Assembly (NCBI GenBank): GCA_002007745.1
Contig: CP019882.1
Coordinates: 1,116,001 to 1,180,000, forward strand
Reading direction: 5' to 3'
Source of the DNA: Mycolicibacterium litorale
GTDB taxonomy: Bacteria > Actinomycetota > Actinomycetes > Mycobacteriales > Mycobacteriaceae
DNA: 64,000 nt
This document shows, piece by piece, positions 1-7,870 of the stretch (positions are counted from its first letter, which is position 1; the number at the start of each line of letters is the position of its first letter). The notes under the pieces are model-generated. The model was not told the DNA's origin and did no database searches. It saw nothing but the letters and a program-made list of their open reading frames with translations. The position numbers were made by a program, and so were the translations under genes.

Positions 1-269
1 CGAACGGGTTCGGGTTGGTGGACATGATCGGCAATGTGTGGGAGTGGACCACGACGGCGTTCTCGGCCCATCACCTGGCCGAACAACAGCAGAATTCGTG
101 CTGCCCGCCGCCGGCGGATCCCGACCCCAGCGTCAGCCAGACCCTCAAGGGCGGCTCGCACCTGTGCGCGCCGGAATACTGCCATCGTTACCGGCCCGCC
201 GCGCGCTCGCCGCAGTCACAGGACAGTTCCACCACGCACATCGGCTTCCGCTGCGTGGTCAGCCGCTGA
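1..269 (+). CDS. Formylglycine-generating enzyme (sulfatase-modifying factor), C-terminal part
   Basis: This is the 3' end of a gene that enters from the left edge (reading frame begins at base 3). The family oxidises a cysteine in sulfatases to formylglycine. The fragment shows the family signature GNVWEWT near the window edge, and the C-terminal block KGGSHLC-x3-YCHRYRPAARS followed by GFRC. The two cysteines in SHLC and EYC correspond to the active-site cysteine pair of FGE enzymes (Cys336/Cys341 in human). In M. tuberculosis the equivalent gene, Rv0712, lies between atsA and rplN, which fits the ribosomal operon found further right. The stop overlaps the 3' end of the convergent DUF1275 gene by 11 bases. 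Confidence 0.9.
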   Translation, partial: NGFGLVDMIGNVWEWTTTAFSAHHLAEQQQNSCCPPPADPDPSVSQTLKGGSHLCAPEYCHRYRPAARSPQSQDSSTTHIGFRCVVSR

Positions 270-960
270 GTCGTTCGGTGTGCAGGTGCCGGTGGCCCAC
301 CACGATCACCGACACCGTCAACGCGGCCGCCACACCGTAGGGGACCGCCATGTGGATCCGCAGGGTCAGTGCGCCGGTGACGGCGCCCAGGAAGATCATC
401 ACGACGGCGCCGGCTCGCCGGTTGAGCAGCGAACCGGACGGTCCGCGCACCCAGGTCTCACCGGCAAGAGCGGCCAATGTCGAGGTGACCACCACGGTGG
501 TCATGTCCGGGATGGCCAGGGCCCGCGCGATGACCGCCTGCTGACCCATCACCGCCGCAGTAGCGGCCGCCATGACGATCCCGAGCACCGGTGAGATGCC
601 GTCGTTGCCGGCAATGGCCGCCACGACGGTCAGCGCCACCAGTGCCGTCGCGCCCAGCGACAGCAGGATGGTGATGCGGTCGTGCCACCCCTGTGCTCCG
701 TGTGGTGGGCGGCGCAGGTACGAGCCGGCCGCGAAGGCGGCCAGGGTGAACGCCGCCAGCGCCACCGACGGCCCGAGCACCGGCAGCTCGTCGGCGCCCG
801 CGATGCCCATGCCGAGGATCACGATGTTCCCGGTCATGTTGCCGGTGAAGACGCGATCCAGTCCCAAGTAGCCCACCGCGTCGACGACACCGGTCACGAA
901 GGTCAGCGCGATCATCGCGGCCAGCGCCAGTCGCTGCCGGTCGGTGGCCAGTGCCCTCAC
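259..960 (-). CDS. DUF1275 / YoaK-family membrane protein
   Basis: A 233-residue, strongly hydrophobic protein with about six membrane segments. The N-terminal part contains the TGNMTGNIVILG block, which is typical of the DUF1275 (YoaK) family, and ends in a short basic tail. The family has no established function. The GTG start at 960 is chosen because it overlaps the stop of the upstream transporter gene (GTGA), a sign of translational coupling; a longer in-frame reading to 1083 would run inside the transporter. The two genes therefore probably form one transcript. The 3' end overlaps the convergent FGE gene. Confidence 0.8.
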   Translation of the reverse strand: MRALATDRQRLALAAMIALTFVTGVVDAVGYLGLDRVFTGNMTGNIVILGMGIAGADELPVLGPSVALAAFTLAAFAAGSYLRRPPHGAQGWHDRITILLSLGATALVALTVVAAIAGNDGISPVLGIVMAAATAAVMGQQAVIARALAIPDMTTVVVTSTLAALAGETWVRGPSGSLLNRRAGAVVMIFLGAVTGALTLRIHMAVPYGVAAALTVSVIVVGHRHLHTERLSG

Positions 961-2537
961 CAGACGAGGATGGCGAAGATGGTGCACAGCACCAGGCCGG
1001 TGAGGACCGGAAGGAAGCACTTCCGGGCCAGACTCAGCACCGGCACCCGCGCGAAGCCGGCGACGGCCACCAGCGACGACCACGCCACCAACGTGCCGCC
1101 GCCCGACCAGATGTTGCCCATCTGGCCGATGGCCGCCAGTGTCGAGGGGTCCATGTGGACGGCCGGACCGAGTGCGCCGGCCAGGGAGCCGGTCAACGGC
1201 AGACCCGAGAAGCCGGACCCTTCGAGACCGGCGACGAGCCCCACCAGGAGCACCGCGAAGGCGGTGACGAACGGGTTGGGGGACAGGTGTGACTGGGCGG
1301 CGTTGATGAGGTCGAACAGGAAAGCCGGGCCTTTGGCGTCGTCGGCCAGTCCGAGGATGGGCCCGGAGAACTCGCCGTTGCCGATGAAGAAGAACCCCGC
1401 GATCGGCAGCACGATCCCCATCGCTTTGAATGCGAACACCAGACCGTCCACGACGTGCGCCGAGGAGGATTCCAGGAAGTCCCGCTTGTCGTTGGCGGCG
1501 GAGGCGGCGAACAGGATCAGCGCCGCGATACCGCCGACGATGGCGGCTGCTTCACCGCTACCTAGCGGGGGAACCAGGCCGGTGAACTTGCCGAGCATCA
1601 GGTACACGATGAGGCCGAGGTAGACGATGGGCACCAGGAGGGCAAACACCTTGGCGCGCAACGCCTGCGGTTCCGATGCCGAGTCCAGTGCCTGCGGCCG
1701 GGCCAGCACGGCGGTTGCCGCGGACGTCGGGGCGGCGGCACCGTCGGGCGTGGCAGCGACGGCCGGGCGCGCCCCGGTGTCCGGTTCGGCAGTGGTCTCG
1801 TCCGGTCCGGCGGGGACCGCAGGAGGGGTGTCGGGTTGCTCGGCGAGCAGATGGTCGGCTTTGTCTTCCCACTCGACGAGCAGGTCCGCCGACGGTTTGC
1901 GCCAGGTTCTGCGCTGCAGAGCGAACGTGATCACCAGCGCGGTCACACCGACGATCAGCGACAGGACGAGCGCCTTGTCCGCCACGACATCGGGGTCCGC
2001 GCCGGCGGCTTTGGCCGATATGCCCGGTGCGACCTTCATGATGTAGTCCGACGACAGGGCCATCCCTTGGCCGGTGATGGCCACGACCATGCCCACCGAG
2101 AGCGGGGCGAGGCCGGCCCGAATCGCGACGGGGATCAGGACCGCCCCGACCAATGGGACCGCCGGTGTCGGCCAGAAGAACAGCGAGATCACATAGGTGA
2201 CGATCGCGAGGACGATGAAACTGCTTGTCCCGTTTCGCATCACACGCCGAAACGGTGTGACCATCAGCCGATCGGCGCCCATCTGGCGAAGCGCCCCGAG
2301 CATCGCCGTCACCAGCGCGATGATCAGGAAGATGTTGAACAACTCCTTGGCCGCGGTCAGGCTGGCGTTGAACACCGATGCCAGGCCGGTGATCACACTG
2401 CCCGAGAAGGCCCACGCGGTGAGCAGAGTGGCCGTCACCGCGGGCACGACGATGTTCTTACGCACTGCCATCGTCGCCAGGATCACCAGGATCCCGGCCA
2501 GATAGACCCAGTGCGCGGCGCTCAGATGTACATCCAT
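957..2537 (-). CDS. Multi-pass membrane transporter, substrate unknown
   Basis: A 526-residue integral membrane protein with roughly 11-12 hydrophobic helices. These fall in two halves separated by a hydrophilic Ala/Pro/Asp-rich loop at about residues 215-295. The glycine-rich stretch GLEGSGFSGLPLTGSLAG in the C-terminal half, and a similar re-entrant-looking segment in the N-terminal half, suggest the ion-transporter superfamily of organic anion or cation carriers (NhaC/GntP/dicarboxylate type). I cannot assign a substrate. It is coupled to the DUF1275 gene and lies divergent from an MFS gene. The nearby PucR regulator and catabolic operon make an import role plausible, but this is inference. 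Confidence 0.65.
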   Translation of the reverse strand: MDVHLSAAHWVYLAGILVILATMAVRKNIVVPAVTATLLTAWAFSGSVITGLASVFNASLTAAKELFNIFLIIALVTAMLGALRQMGADRLMVTPFRRVMRNGTSSFIVLAIVTYVISLFFWPTPAVPLVGAVLIPVAIRAGLAPLSVGMVVAITGQGMALSSDYIMKVAPGISAKAAGADPDVVADKALVLSLIVGVTALVITFALQRRTWRKPSADLLVEWEDKADHLLAEQPDTPPAVPAGPDETTAEPDTGARPAVAATPDGAAAPTSAATAVLARPQALDSASEPQALRAKVFALLVPIVYLGLIVYLMLGKFTGLVPPLGSGEAAAIVGGIAALILFAASAANDKRDFLESSSAHVVDGLVFAFKAMGIVLPIAGFFFIGNGEFSGPILGLADDAKGPAFLFDLINAAQSHLSPNPFVTAFAVLLVGLVAGLEGSGFSGLPLTGSLAGALGPAVHMDPSTLAAIGQMGNIWSGGGTLVAWSSLVAVAGFARVPVLSLARKCFLPVLTGLVLCTIFAILVW

Positions 2538-2867
2538 GCCAACGGTTCCTTACGTCGAAACTGGCTGCGGGCTGTGCAGCCGTTTGGGAGAATGGTGGGC
2601 GCGCTCACCACCTGGGTCAACGCCAACAGTGCACAGCCGCGACACTCCTACCCTGTGCAGTATGTTGGCCTCTTGACGCGGGCATATCCCCATGTTTCCG
2701 GCGCGTAAAAATCCGCTGGGAATTTCGTCCCGCAGTGCACTTCGCCCAGTGACGCAGCGCAACTGGTGTGCACCATGGCCCATGCCGACGGCTCGTGTGG
2801 CGGCTGCGCTGATGTCACAGTGGAGGCCATCCCACGATCCTTCCCGAGAAGAACGGCACCGGCGACG
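2538..2867. other. Divergent intergenic region, transporter / MFS
   Basis: About 330 bases lie between the transporter start and the chosen MFS start. Apart from the nested inverted repeats at 2570-2638 there is an AT-richer patch near 2700-2720 that could hold promoter elements, and two GTGCAC motifs (about 2737 and 2768). If the MFS gene starts at one of the earlier in-frame ATG codons (2766 or 2775) the region shrinks. I see no RNA gene or further coding region here. Confidence 0.4.
2570..2638. promoter_or_regulatory. Nested inverted repeats in the transporter/MFS divergent region
   Basis: GGCTGTGCA at 2570-2578 is repeated in inverted orientation as TGCACAGCC at 2630-2638. Inside lies the near-palindrome GGTGGGCGCGCTCACC (2594-2609, one mismatch between arms). 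The element starts about 33 bases upstream of the transporter start on the minus strand, so it is placed to act as an operator or as a leader hairpin. No regulator is assigned; the PucR protein encoded nearby is one candidate. Confidence 0.4.
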
Positions 2868-4232
2868 ATGACGGACCTCCGCGCCCCAGCGGCCGACGCA
2901 GCGCGTGACGCGGGTACCCCGCTCGGCTTGACCGCCGTGCTGACCGGAACCCTCGTCGGGACCGTCAGCAACAACGTCGTCAATGTGCCGTTGCGGGCCA
3001 TCCTCGTCGATTTCCAGGCGCCGCTGGGTGCCGGGGTGTTCGTCGTGGTCGGTTTTCTGCTGGCGATGGCGGCCGCGATGCCGCTGGTCGGGTGGATCGG
3101 CGACCGCTTCGGTCTGCGGCGGGTGTACTGCGTCGCGCTGTTGGGCACCGCGGTGTGCGCGGTCGGTGCGGCGACGGCACCGTCGCTGCCGGTACTGATC
3201 GGGTGGCGCACCCTCGGCGGTGCCGCCGCCGCCGCGTTCGCGCCGGCCGCGATGGGTCTGATCCGCTGGATGTTCGACGCACAGCGGCGTGCCACGGCGA
3301 TCGGAGCCTGGGCGTCGGTCAACGGCATCGGGCAGGCCATCGGTCCGACGATGGGCGGTGTGTTCGCCGACGCGTGGGGTTGGCGATGGGTGTTCGCGCC
3401 GCTGGTCCCGGTGGCACTGATCGGTTTCGCCGGGGTAATGCGCTATGTGCCTGCGGTGCCTGGCCAGCCGATTCCGTTCGACCTGCTCGGCGCGTTGGCG
3501 CTGACGTTCGGCACCGCGCTGCTGGTGCTGGCCCTGGGGCTGATCTCCTCACCGGGTGCTCCCCGGTGGCCGGTGATCGGCACGGCCCTCGGGGCCGCGT
3601 CGGTGTTGGCCTGGTTCGTCTGGCATTGCGCGCGGGTGCCGGACCCGTTCGTCGATGTTCATCTGGTTGCCGAATCACGATTCGCCCGAAGCTGTTTGGC
3701 GGCCTTCGCGCAGATGTTCTGTCTGGGCGCAACGCTGCTGGCCGTCCCGCTGTACCTGACGGCCGACGGCGCGTCCGGCTCGGTGGCCGGCGTGGTGTTG
3801 TTCGCGGTGCCTGCCACGATGGCGGTCCTGGGTCCGCTCGTCGGGCGCTGCCTGGATCGGTTGCGCCCGCGACGGGTGCTGCGGATCGGTCTGGTGGCGC
3901 TGGCGGCCACCCAAGCCGCGATGGCCGTCATGATGTCCGGACACCACCCTCCGCTCGCGGTGCTGGTGGTCGCGCTCGTGCTGACCGGCGTCGGGATCGC
4001 GCTGGTGCAGACGCCGGCGGCGACCGGGGCCACGCGCTCACCCGCCGGCGCTCGCGGTACCGGACTCGGCCTGTTCAACCTGATCAGGTTCACCGGATCG
4101 GCGATGGGAGCCGCCTGGGTCGGTGTGGCCCTTGACGTTTCGTCGTATCCGACGGTCTTCATGGTGACGGCCGTGGTGGTGATCGTCGGGCTGGCGGGTT
4201 CGTTCGTCGGACCGGACCCGGAACGGGCGTGA
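2868..4232 (+). CDS. Major facilitator superfamily exporter (DHA2/EmrB-like)
   Basis: A protein of about 454 residues with around 12 membrane helices. The region GWIGDRFGLRRVY corresponds to the loop 2-3 signature G-x3-D-R-x-G-x-R of the major facilitator superfamily. The following helix and the block GPTMGGVFADAWGWRWVF correspond to motif C and the adjoining EmrB/QacA-type segment, which are typical of drug:proton antiporters. The start at 2868 (MTDLRAP) places about 25 residues before the first helix; in-frame starts at 2766, 2775 and GTG 2820 would add an unusual Cys-rich leader and cannot be excluded. The gene ends one base before the convergent PucR gene. The substrate is unknown. Confidence 0.75.
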   Translation: MTDLRAPAADAARDAGTPLGLTAVLTGTLVGTVSNNVVNVPLRAILVDFQAPLGAGVFVVVGFLLAMAAAMPLVGWIGDRFGLRRVYCVALLGTAVCAVGAATAPSLPVLIGWRTLGGAAAAAFAPAAMGLIRWMFDAQRRATAIGAWASVNGIGQAIGPTMGGVFADAWGWRWVFAPLVPVALIGFAGVMRYVPAVPGQPIPFDLLGALALTFGTALLVLALGLISSPGAPRWPVIGTALGAASVLAWFVWHCARVPDPFVDVHLVAESRFARSCLAAFAQMFCLGATLLAVPLYLTADGASGSVAGVVLFAVPATMAVLGPLVGRCLDRLRPRRVLRIGLVALAATQAAMAVMMSGHHPPLAVLVVALVLTGVGIALVQTPAATGATRSPAGARGTGLGLFNLIRFTGSAMGAAWVGVALDVSSYPTVFMVTAVVVIVGLAGSFVGPDPERA

Positions 4233-4233
4233 C

Positions 4234-5907
4234 TCAGCGGAAGGTGGCTTCCCGGTCGACGGCGGCGTGCACCTCGGCGAGCAGGTCGAGCCGGATCGCC
4301 AACCAGGCGGTGAATTGATGCTCGGGCATCCGGATATCGACTCCCATGAGCCGTGAGATCCGATCCAGTTTCGCCAGCATGGTGTTCCGGTGGACATGCA
4401 GGGTGCGTGCGGCGGCGTTGATGTTGCCGCCCTGGGCCAGGTAGGCGATCAACGTCTCGACCAAGTCCGGTGCCGTGCGCAGCGGGCCGAGCACTTCACG
4501 CACCAATTGCCGGCCCTGGTCGGTGTCGGCCACCTGTGCCAGCGCGGTGAATCCGCGCAGCTCCTGGTAGGCCGTCGCACCGGTGTAGTGCAGCCGACGG
4601 GCGATGCCGAGCGCCACCCGGGATTCTCGATAGCTCTCCCGGACCTCCGCGGCGCCGCGGGCCGGGCGGCTGTAGGCCACCGGCGCCGGACGGCCCAGCC
4701 GGTTCTCCAGTTCGGCGGACATCGCCTGCGCATACTCGGCCATCTCCTTGCCGGTGGCCGCACCGGGCGGGCTGTGCACGGTGCGCACCACGACCAGGAC
4801 GTCACCGATGACGGTGACGTAGGCGTTCACCGAGGGATGCGGCGCCACGCCGGCCGCGTAGCGAGCGAGCCGAATCATGGCCGCCGCCGGGTTGTCGATG
4901 CCGGCGGGGACCACCGCCGGGGCCACGAACACCCCGAACTGTGAGTCGAGGTCGATGTCGTGATGCTCGGCCCTGGCCCGCATGTCGTGTTCGCTGGAGA
5001 AGCTGCCGTGCACCAGCGCCTGAACGAAATCCCCTCGGGCGCGTTCTTCGGCCTCGTCGACGCTGCGCTGGCGCAACATCTCCGAACCGACGATCGCGGT
5101 CGCCTGTTCGGTGACGATGATGTGCCGGTCGAGTTCGTGGTCACCGGGCCGGGGACCGGGCACCAGGATCACCACCCAGCCTTCGAACGTCTTACCCAGT
5201 CGGATCGCGCTGGCCACGCAGGTCCAGTGGCTGTCGTGCGGCCCGAGCACGGTGCCGACCCGGGTTTCGTGACCGGGCCGCCGCCTGGCGGCCGGGACGT
5301 CGGTGGTGAGCAGCCGGCTGGTGGGTTCGGCCAGCTGGTCGACGCTGTCAGAGGGAAGGCCGTTGGACGCCACCACGTTTCCCTTGGCGTCCAGGGCCAA
5401 AGCCGGATTGCGGCTCAGGTTGGAGACCTCCCGCACCAGGATCTCCAGGCCAGCGCCACGGTGGAACAGCCCGGCCAGCGAGCCGTGCACGTGCGTGGCG
5501 TACCGCATCACGTGCACCTCATGGCTCAGCGTGCGTTCGGCGAGAAGCCGATTCAGCGCCGCGAAGCCCACCGGGAAGGCCAGCTCGATGACCACCAGTC
5601 CGTCCGCCAAACCGGCATGGGGGAAGTCGGCGGGCAGCGTGCCGTCCACGATCAGCGCCGTGGCGCCGCGGGCGCTCAGCGCGGTCAGCGCACCCGCGTT
5701 GCCCAAGAGTGCCTCAGGACGGGTGTAGATGGCGACGGCGTTCAATGGATCAGGTTGGGGGAGCACCTCATTGAGAGGAAGCACCCAGTTCAGCTCGGCA
5801 TCGAGGTGAGATTCCCCGGCGACCACCTTCGCGGCCGTCATGAGTGCCTCGTCGAGGAGGCCGCGCACGGTCAGACGCCCGCCGTCGGCTAATGATGACT
5901 CTGACAC
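4234..5907 (-). CDS. PucR-family transcriptional regulator
   Basis: 557 residues with the PucR/CdaR family layout. There is an N-terminal PucR domain (roughly 10-130), a central GGDEF-like or sensory region, and a C-terminal helix-turn-helix of the PucR_2/HTH_30 type with the signature GGNINAAARTLHVHRNT-x-LAKLDRI. PucR-like regulators in actinobacteria commonly control catabolism of purines, amines and amino acids. The gene is divergent from the GlcG-like gene that heads the HDO operon, with 184 bases between starts, so it is the obvious candidate regulator of that operon. The effector is unknown. Confidence 0.85.
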   Translation of the reverse strand: MSESSLADGGRLTVRGLLDEALMTAAKVVAGESHLDAELNWVLPLNEVLPQPDPLNAVAIYTRPEALLGNAGALTALSARGATALIVDGTLPADFPHAGLADGLVVIELAFPVGFAALNRLLAERTLSHEVHVMRYATHVHGSLAGLFHRGAGLEILVREVSNLSRNPALALDAKGNVVASNGLPSDSVDQLAEPTSRLLTTDVPAARRRPGHETRVGTVLGPHDSHWTCVASAIRLGKTFEGWVVILVPGPRPGDHELDRHIIVTEQATAIVGSEMLRQRSVDEAEERARGDFVQALVHGSFSSEHDMRARAEHHDIDLDSQFGVFVAPAVVPAGIDNPAAAMIRLARYAAGVAPHPSVNAYVTVIGDVLVVVRTVHSPPGAATGKEMAEYAQAMSAELENRLGRPAPVAYSRPARGAAEVRESYRESRVALGIARRLHYTGATAYQELRGFTALAQVADTDQGRQLVREVLGPLRTAPDLVETLIAYLAQGGNINAAARTLHVHRNTMLAKLDRISRLMGVDIRMPEHQFTAWLAIRLDLLAEVHAAVDREATFR

Positions 5908-6091
5908 GCTAGGCCCGATCTGCTGGTAGTCGGTTCAGGTTATGGATCTACCCGATCCCTGCCCACCAAGCGTATGTGCATTTTGACCGTCGGACCGGGG
6001 TCGAGACCAGTCATCTTGACCCTGCCTCCAGCCGGCCGAGGTTGGTAGACCTAACTGCAGCGGCCCAGTCCGATCCAGAAAGCGAGATCTC
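5908..6091. promoter_or_regulatory. Divergent promoter region pucR / HDO operon
   Basis: 184 bases between two divergent start codons. Two TTGACC hexamers occur at about 5983 and 6015, and a GGTC/GACC-rich stretch lies between them. They are placed where a regulator could bind between the two promoters. No -10 element is clear enough to assign. Confidence 0.35.
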
Positions 6092-6544
6092 ATGCACCAG
6101 GTCCACCGGATAACCCTCGACGATGCGCTGCCGCTGCTGGCGGCCGGCCGTGCCAAGGCAGAGGAGCTCGGCGTCAAACAGACGTTGTGTGTCTGCGATG
6201 ACGGCGGCAACGTGCTCGCGCTGCACCGGCTGCCCGGTGCCCGGCTCACCGGTGTCGAGATCGCCATCGCCAAGGCGTTCACCGCGGCCGGGCACGAACG
6301 CGCGACCCATCTGTTCAACGAACCGCCCAACGGGCCGGCGCTGCCCGGTAACGAGGCGTTCGGCATCAGCCACATGTTGCCGGGCAAGTTCGCGATCTTC
6401 GTCGGCGGCTTTCCGCTGGTCTTCGACGGCCAGATCGTGGGCGCCGTCGGTATCAGCGGCGGCAACGGCGAGCAGGACAAGGCGGTCGGCGCGGCGATGC
6501 TGGCCGAGTTCGCCGCGCTCACCAGCTCGGTCGCGGCGCGCTGA
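6092..6544 (+). CDS. GlcG/HbpS-type heme-degrading-family protein
   Basis: 150 residues. The pattern LDDALPLLAAGRAKAEELG at the N-terminus, the CVCDDGGNVLALHRLPGA block and the C-terminal GGFPLVFDGQIVGAVGISGG are characteristic of the GlcG/HbpS family (DUF336). These are small Per-Arnt-Sim-like proteins; some members bind or degrade heme, and many sit in operons for glycolate, diol or amine catabolism without a known role. It is the first gene after the PucR divergent promoter, about 195 bases upstream of the HDO gene. A co-factor or sensor role for the pathway is inference. There is no signal peptide, so it is probably cytoplasmic. Confidence 0.8.
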   Translation: MHQVHRITLDDALPLLAAGRAKAEELGVKQTLCVCDDGGNVLALHRLPGARLTGVEIAIAKAFTAAGHERATHLFNEPPNGPALPGNEAFGISHMLPGKFAIFVGGFPLVFDGQIVGAVGISGGNGEQDKAVGAAMLAEFAALTSSVAAR

Positions 6545-6740
6545 GGGCGGATGGCTGTGCATGTTGTCCCAGCTCGGCGCCCATCGTCGGAGGTATTGCC
6601 TCTCGGCCTTTGCCGGCATCGGCACTAACGTCGTTGGCGCGGTGGGCAATTCGCACCACCGATCCCACGACGATCCGCGATGAGGCGGAAAGTCCATCAC
6701 CACAACACCATTCATTCAGGATTTGCAGGAGGGATCAGAC

Positions 6741-7460
6741 ATGGCCGAGTTGTTGACGCGTGAGGAGTTCCGGGCCGAGCTCGAGAACGCCATCAAGGGT
6801 CGGGAGGCCAAGAACGCCTCGTTCAGCAAGGCGTGGGCCGACGGCACGCTGGCCAAGCACCACTTCGCCCGCTGGGCCGAGAATCACTACCACTACGTCG
6901 GGCCGTTTGCCGACTACCTGGCCAACATCTACGCCAACACCCCCGACGAGTTCACCAATGCCAAGGACTTCACCTTGCAGAACATGTATGAGGAGGAACT
7001 GGCCGACATCCGGCACACCGACCTGCTCATCAAGTTCGGTGAGGCGTGCGGCACCACCAGGGAGCGCATCGAGGATCCGTCCAACATGAATCCGATCACC
7101 CGGGGCCTGCAGGCCTGGTGCTACGCGGTATCGGCGCGTGAGCATTTCGTGGTGGCGACCGCCGCGCTCGTGGTCGGTCTGGAGTCCCAGGTGCCCAGCA
7201 TCTACACCAAGCAGATCGTCCCGCTGCGCGAAGTGTATGGCTTCAGCGAGGACGAGATCGAGTTCTTCGACCTGCACATCACCTCCGACGTGGTGCACGG
7301 CGAGCGCGGCTACCAGATCGTGCTCGACCATGCCGACACCCCGCAGCTGCAGCAGCGTTGCCTGCAGTTGGTGCGCTGGGGCGCCGAGATGCGCTTCTCC
7401 TACACCAAGGGGCTCTACGACACCTATGTCGCACCGGACCTGGAGTCCACCGCCGTCTGA
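6741..7460 (+). CDS. Heme-oxygenase-like diiron oxidase (PqqC/CADD-like)
   Basis: 239 residues, all-helical, in the TenA/PqqC/heme-oxygenase-like superfamily. The six residues expected for a diiron site in HDO enzymes (CADD, UndA, SznF, BesC type) are all present with the right spacing: E85 and H92 (E-x6-H in the YEEELADIRHTD helix), E148 (VGLESQVPS), and H179, D183 and H186 (HITSDVVH). This argues for an O2-activating oxygenase or oxidase rather than the cofactorless PqqC or the thiaminase TenA. The ATG at 6741 is chosen because AGGAGGG at 6727-6733 is ideally spaced; the longer TTG-initiated reading overlaps that site. It is followed by a Rieske ferredoxin and an FAD reductase, a ready electron supply. 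The substrate is unknown. Confidence 0.82.
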   Translation: MAELLTREEFRAELENAIKGREAKNASFSKAWADGTLAKHHFARWAENHYHYVGPFADYLANIYANTPDEFTNAKDFTLQNMYEEELADIRHTDLLIKFGEACGTTRERIEDPSNMNPITRGLQAWCYAVSAREHFVVATAALVVGLESQVPSIYTKQIVPLREVYGFSEDEIEFFDLHITSDVVHGERGYQIVLDHADTPQLQQRCLQLVRWGAEMRFSYTKGLYDTYVAPDLESTAV

Positions 7461-7507
7461 CGCGTCGCTGACGCACGGCGAAAGCTGATCGCACTAAAGG
7501 AGTTTCC

Positions 7508-7870
7508 ATGTCCGAACGGCCCGAACGGTGGGTGGCGGTGGCGTCCACCCGTGATCTCGCACGACGCCGCAAGCTGCGGGTGGAGGTCGACGGTCGCGCC
7601 GTCGTGCTCTTCGACGCCGGCGGGCGGGTGTTCGCTCTCGACGACCTTTGTGTGCACCAGCAGCGTTCCCTGTTCAAGGGAACGCTGCTGCACGGCAAAG
7701 TCATCTGCCCCGGTCATCAGTGGCAGTTCGATCTGCACACCGGTTACGAGGCCGACCAGGATCGCTGCCAGCCGACGTACCCGGTGCGGGTCGAGGGCGA
7801 GACCGTATACGTCGACCCGACGGCGCAGGTCGTCGGTGTGGCGGTACCCGGAGAGGAGGCCCGCACATGA
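7508..7870 (+). CDS. Rieske [2Fe-2S] ferredoxin
   Basis: 120 residues made almost entirely of one Rieske domain. The ligand motifs are C48-x-H50 and C67-x2-H70, separated by 16 residues, which fits a Rieske-type [2Fe-2S] centre. No catalytic oxygenase domain is attached, so it is an electron carrier of the kind that serves oxygenases. Its stop overlaps the start of the FAD reductase (ATGA at 7867-7870), indicating translational coupling. It is most simply read as the partner of that reductase, passing electrons to the diiron oxidase encoded just upstream; this pairing is inference from gene order. Confidence 0.88.
   Translation: MSERPERWVAVASTRDLARRRKLRVEVDGRAVVLFDAGGRVFALDDLCVHQQRSLFKGTLLHGKVICPGHQWQFDLHTGYEADQDRCQPTYPVRVEGETVYVDPTAQVVGVAVPGEEART

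Noticed and set aside
2766..2867. N-terminal Cys-rich extension of the MFS exporter
   Set aside because: Not typical of the family, and about 25 residues before helix 1 fit better; kept only as an alternative start.
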